From Planctomycetaceae bacterium (GTDB lineage: Bacteria; Planctomycetota; Planctomycetia; Pirellulales; UBA1268): DNA of 10,820 nt. Position 1 is the first letter of the stretch, and the number at the start of each line of letters is the position of its first letter. The position numbers were made by a program, and so were the translations under genes. This document shows positions 6,860 through 10,820 of this stretch, piece by piece. The notes under the pieces are model-generated. The model worked only from the letters and a program-made list of their open reading frames with translations. It ran no database searches and was not told the origin of the DNA. The stretch is from NCBI GenBank assembly GCA_947453125.1, contig CANGGC010000032.1, forward strand, positions 1 through 10,820, in the 5' to 3' direction.

Positions 6860-7537
6860 ATGCGGATGCTCGCGAACTCCTGGATGACCCTGCTTGGCCG
6901 CGGTGCTTGTGCCACGGCGATCGTCGTGGCGATCGGCACTGGCCTTCGGGCCGAGGAGCCCGGCTTCAAGGCGCTCTTCGACGGCAAGACGACGCAGGGC
7001 TGGCAGGGGGATGTCGGTGGCTACGAGGTGAAGGATGGCGAGCTCCATTGCCGCAAGGGGGCCGGTGGCAAGCTCCTCACGAAGGAGGAGTTTGCCGACT
7101 TCGATCTGAAGTTCGAGTTCCGCCTCACCCCCGGCGCCAACAACGGCCTCGGGATCCGCGCGCCGCTCGACGGCGATGCCGCCTTTGCCGGGATGGAACT
7201 GCAGATCCTCGACGACGGCCATGAGAAGTACGCCGGGATCGCCCCCTATCAATCGCACGGCTCGGTCTACGGGGTCCTCCCCGCCAAGCGCGGCGCCCTC
7301 AAGCCCACCGGGGAATGGAACAGCCAGGAAGTGATCGCCGAGGGATCGAAGATCAAGGTGATCCTCAATGGCACGACGATCGTCGATGGCGACATCGCCG
7401 AGTTTCGCGACGGCCAGAAGACCCTCGACGGCCAGGCTCATCCCGGGCTGAAGCGGACCAGCGGCCACCTTGGCTTCCTCGGCCACGGCGACGAAGTCCA
7501 CTTCCGCAACATCCGCGTCAAGCCGCTGGCAAAGTGA
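6860..7537 (+). CDS. Secreted single-domain DUF1080 protein (3-keto-glycoside hydrolase-like)
   Basis: 225 residues. The signal peptide covers about 1-31 (core CATAIVVAIG, likely cut after LRA, just before EEPGF). The rest is one complete PF06439 domain with the expected landmarks: GFKALFDGKTTQGW (35-48), the YEVKDGELHC strand, FDLKFEFRLTPGANNGLGIR (81-100), GMELQILDDG (111-120), HGSVYGV (133-139), GEWNSQEVIAEG (151-162), KVILNG, and the closing SGHLGFLGHGDEVHFRNIRV (201-220). This is a jelly-roll, concanavalin-like fold. Family members act on 3-keto-glycosides, and the surrounding genes fit that. The stop codon overlaps a GTG at 7534 (GTGA), and the next gene starts at that GTG or at ATG 7549, so the two are very likely co-transcribed and possibly translationally coupled. 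It is much shorter than the tandem DUF1080 protein at 1578, so the two may differ in substrate. Activity is inferred from family only. Confidence 0.92.
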   Translation: MRMLANSWMTLLGRGACATAIVVAIGTGLRAEEPGFKALFDGKTTQGWQGDVGGYEVKDGELHCRKGAGGKLLTKEEFADFDLKFEFRLTPGANNGLGIRAPLDGDAAFAGMELQILDDGHEKYAGIAPYQSHGSVYGVLPAKRGALKPTGEWNSQEVIAEGSKIKVILNGTTIVDGDIAEFRDGQKTLDGQAHPGLKRTSGHLGFLGHGDEVHFRNIRVKPLAK

Positions 7538-7548
7538 CGGCGGCTCCC

Positions 7549-10542
<2,994 letters not shown>

Positions 10543-10562
10543 CAGGGTTCTTCCGTCCGCGG

Positions 10563-10820
10563 ATGCTTCCGATGTTTCTTTCTGATCACTCCACGGGCCG
10601 CCGCTTCCGACCGTCGGGCCGACGGGCGTTTCTCGGCGCGCTCGGCGGCGGGCTAGGGTGCCTTGGGCTCGACGTCGCCCTCGCGGCCGACGCGACACCC
10701 TCCGGCGGTGCCCCACGGGGCGCCCTCGCGCCGCGGCCGCCCAGTTTTGAGGCACGGGCGACGGCGGTGATCCAGATCTTCTGTCCGGGGGGGATGAGCC
10801 ACGTCGACACGTTCGACTAC
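10563..10820 (+). CDS. DUF1501 (sulfatase/phosphatase-like) protein with Tat signal, 3' truncated by window edge
   Basis: The frame is open from ATG 10563 (or ATG 10572, same frame) to the last base, 86 codons with no stop. The N-terminus has a twin-arginine motif, SGRRAFLGALGGG (R20-R21 counted from 10563), with a Gly/Leu-rich core and AxA-like exit near LAADA, so folded export by Tat is likely. After a Pro/Ala linker comes TAVIQIFCPGGMSHVDTFDY, the typical opening of DUF1501 proteins (VIxLFxxGGxSHxDTFD), which belong to the alkaline-phosphatase/sulfatase superfamily. Neither ATG has a strong ribosome-binding site. It lies 20 bp after the DUF1549/DUF1553 gene and is probably in the same operon; these two families are frequently neighbours in planctomycetes. 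Its reaction is not established, and most of the catalytic domain lies outside the window. Confidence 0.88.
   Translation, partial: MLPMFLSDHSTGRRFRPSGRRAFLGALGGGLGCLGLDVALAADATPSGGAPRGALAPRPPSFEARATAVIQIFCPGGMSHVDTFDY

Overview
The window reads as a piece of a high-GC planctomycete chromosome (Planctomycetota, most likely a Pirellulales-like lineage). The evidence is the protein repertoire. It includes two heme-binding architectures that are almost restricted to the Planctomycetota-Verrucomicrobiota group: a membrane-bound-dehydrogenase/HEAT/CxxCH protein and a PSCyt1-DUF1549-DUF1553 protein. It also includes a DUF1501 protein, several DUF1080 domains and a Gfo/Idh/MocA oxidoreductase. Codon use is strongly G/C-ending, and no phage, transposase, CRISPR, tRNA or rRNA is visible.

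Layout: every gene is on the + strand and packing is tight. (1) 1-357 is the 3' end of a PIG-L/LmbE-type deacetylase region, very probably the tail of a NagB-PIG-L fusion. (2) 358-482 is a gene-free gap with a compact set of palindromes (365-430) and a cUUCGg hairpin (452-467). (3) 483-1511 is a cytoplasmic Gfo/Idh/MocA oxidoreductase. (4) 1578-3332 is a secreted protein with an NTF2-like domain followed by two DUF1080 (3-keto-glycoside hydrolase-like) domains. (5) 3405-6782 is a large secreted protein with a sugar-dehydrogenase-like propeller, HEAT repeats and a C-terminal heme domain. (6) 6860-7537 is a small secreted single-domain DUF1080 protein. (7) 7549-10542 is a secreted two-heme PSCyt1/DUF1549/DUF1553 protein with what looks like an NPCBM carbohydrate-binding domain inserted in its middle. 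(8) 10563-10820 is the start of a Tat-exported DUF1501 protein that runs off the window.

How the genes may work together (inference): three DUF1080 domains, a putative PQQ-type sugar dehydrogenase with its own heme, a multiheme protein with a probable glycan-binding module and an intracellular NAD(P)-dependent sugar oxidoreductase suggest oxidation-assisted glycan breakdown. A sugar would be oxidised in the periplasm with electrons passed to c-type hemes, the keto-glycoside cleaved by DUF1080 enzymes, and the product processed in the cytoplasm. The individual families are known in planctomycetes. The combined pathway, its substrate and the jobs of the DUF1549/1553 and DUF1501 proteins are not established.
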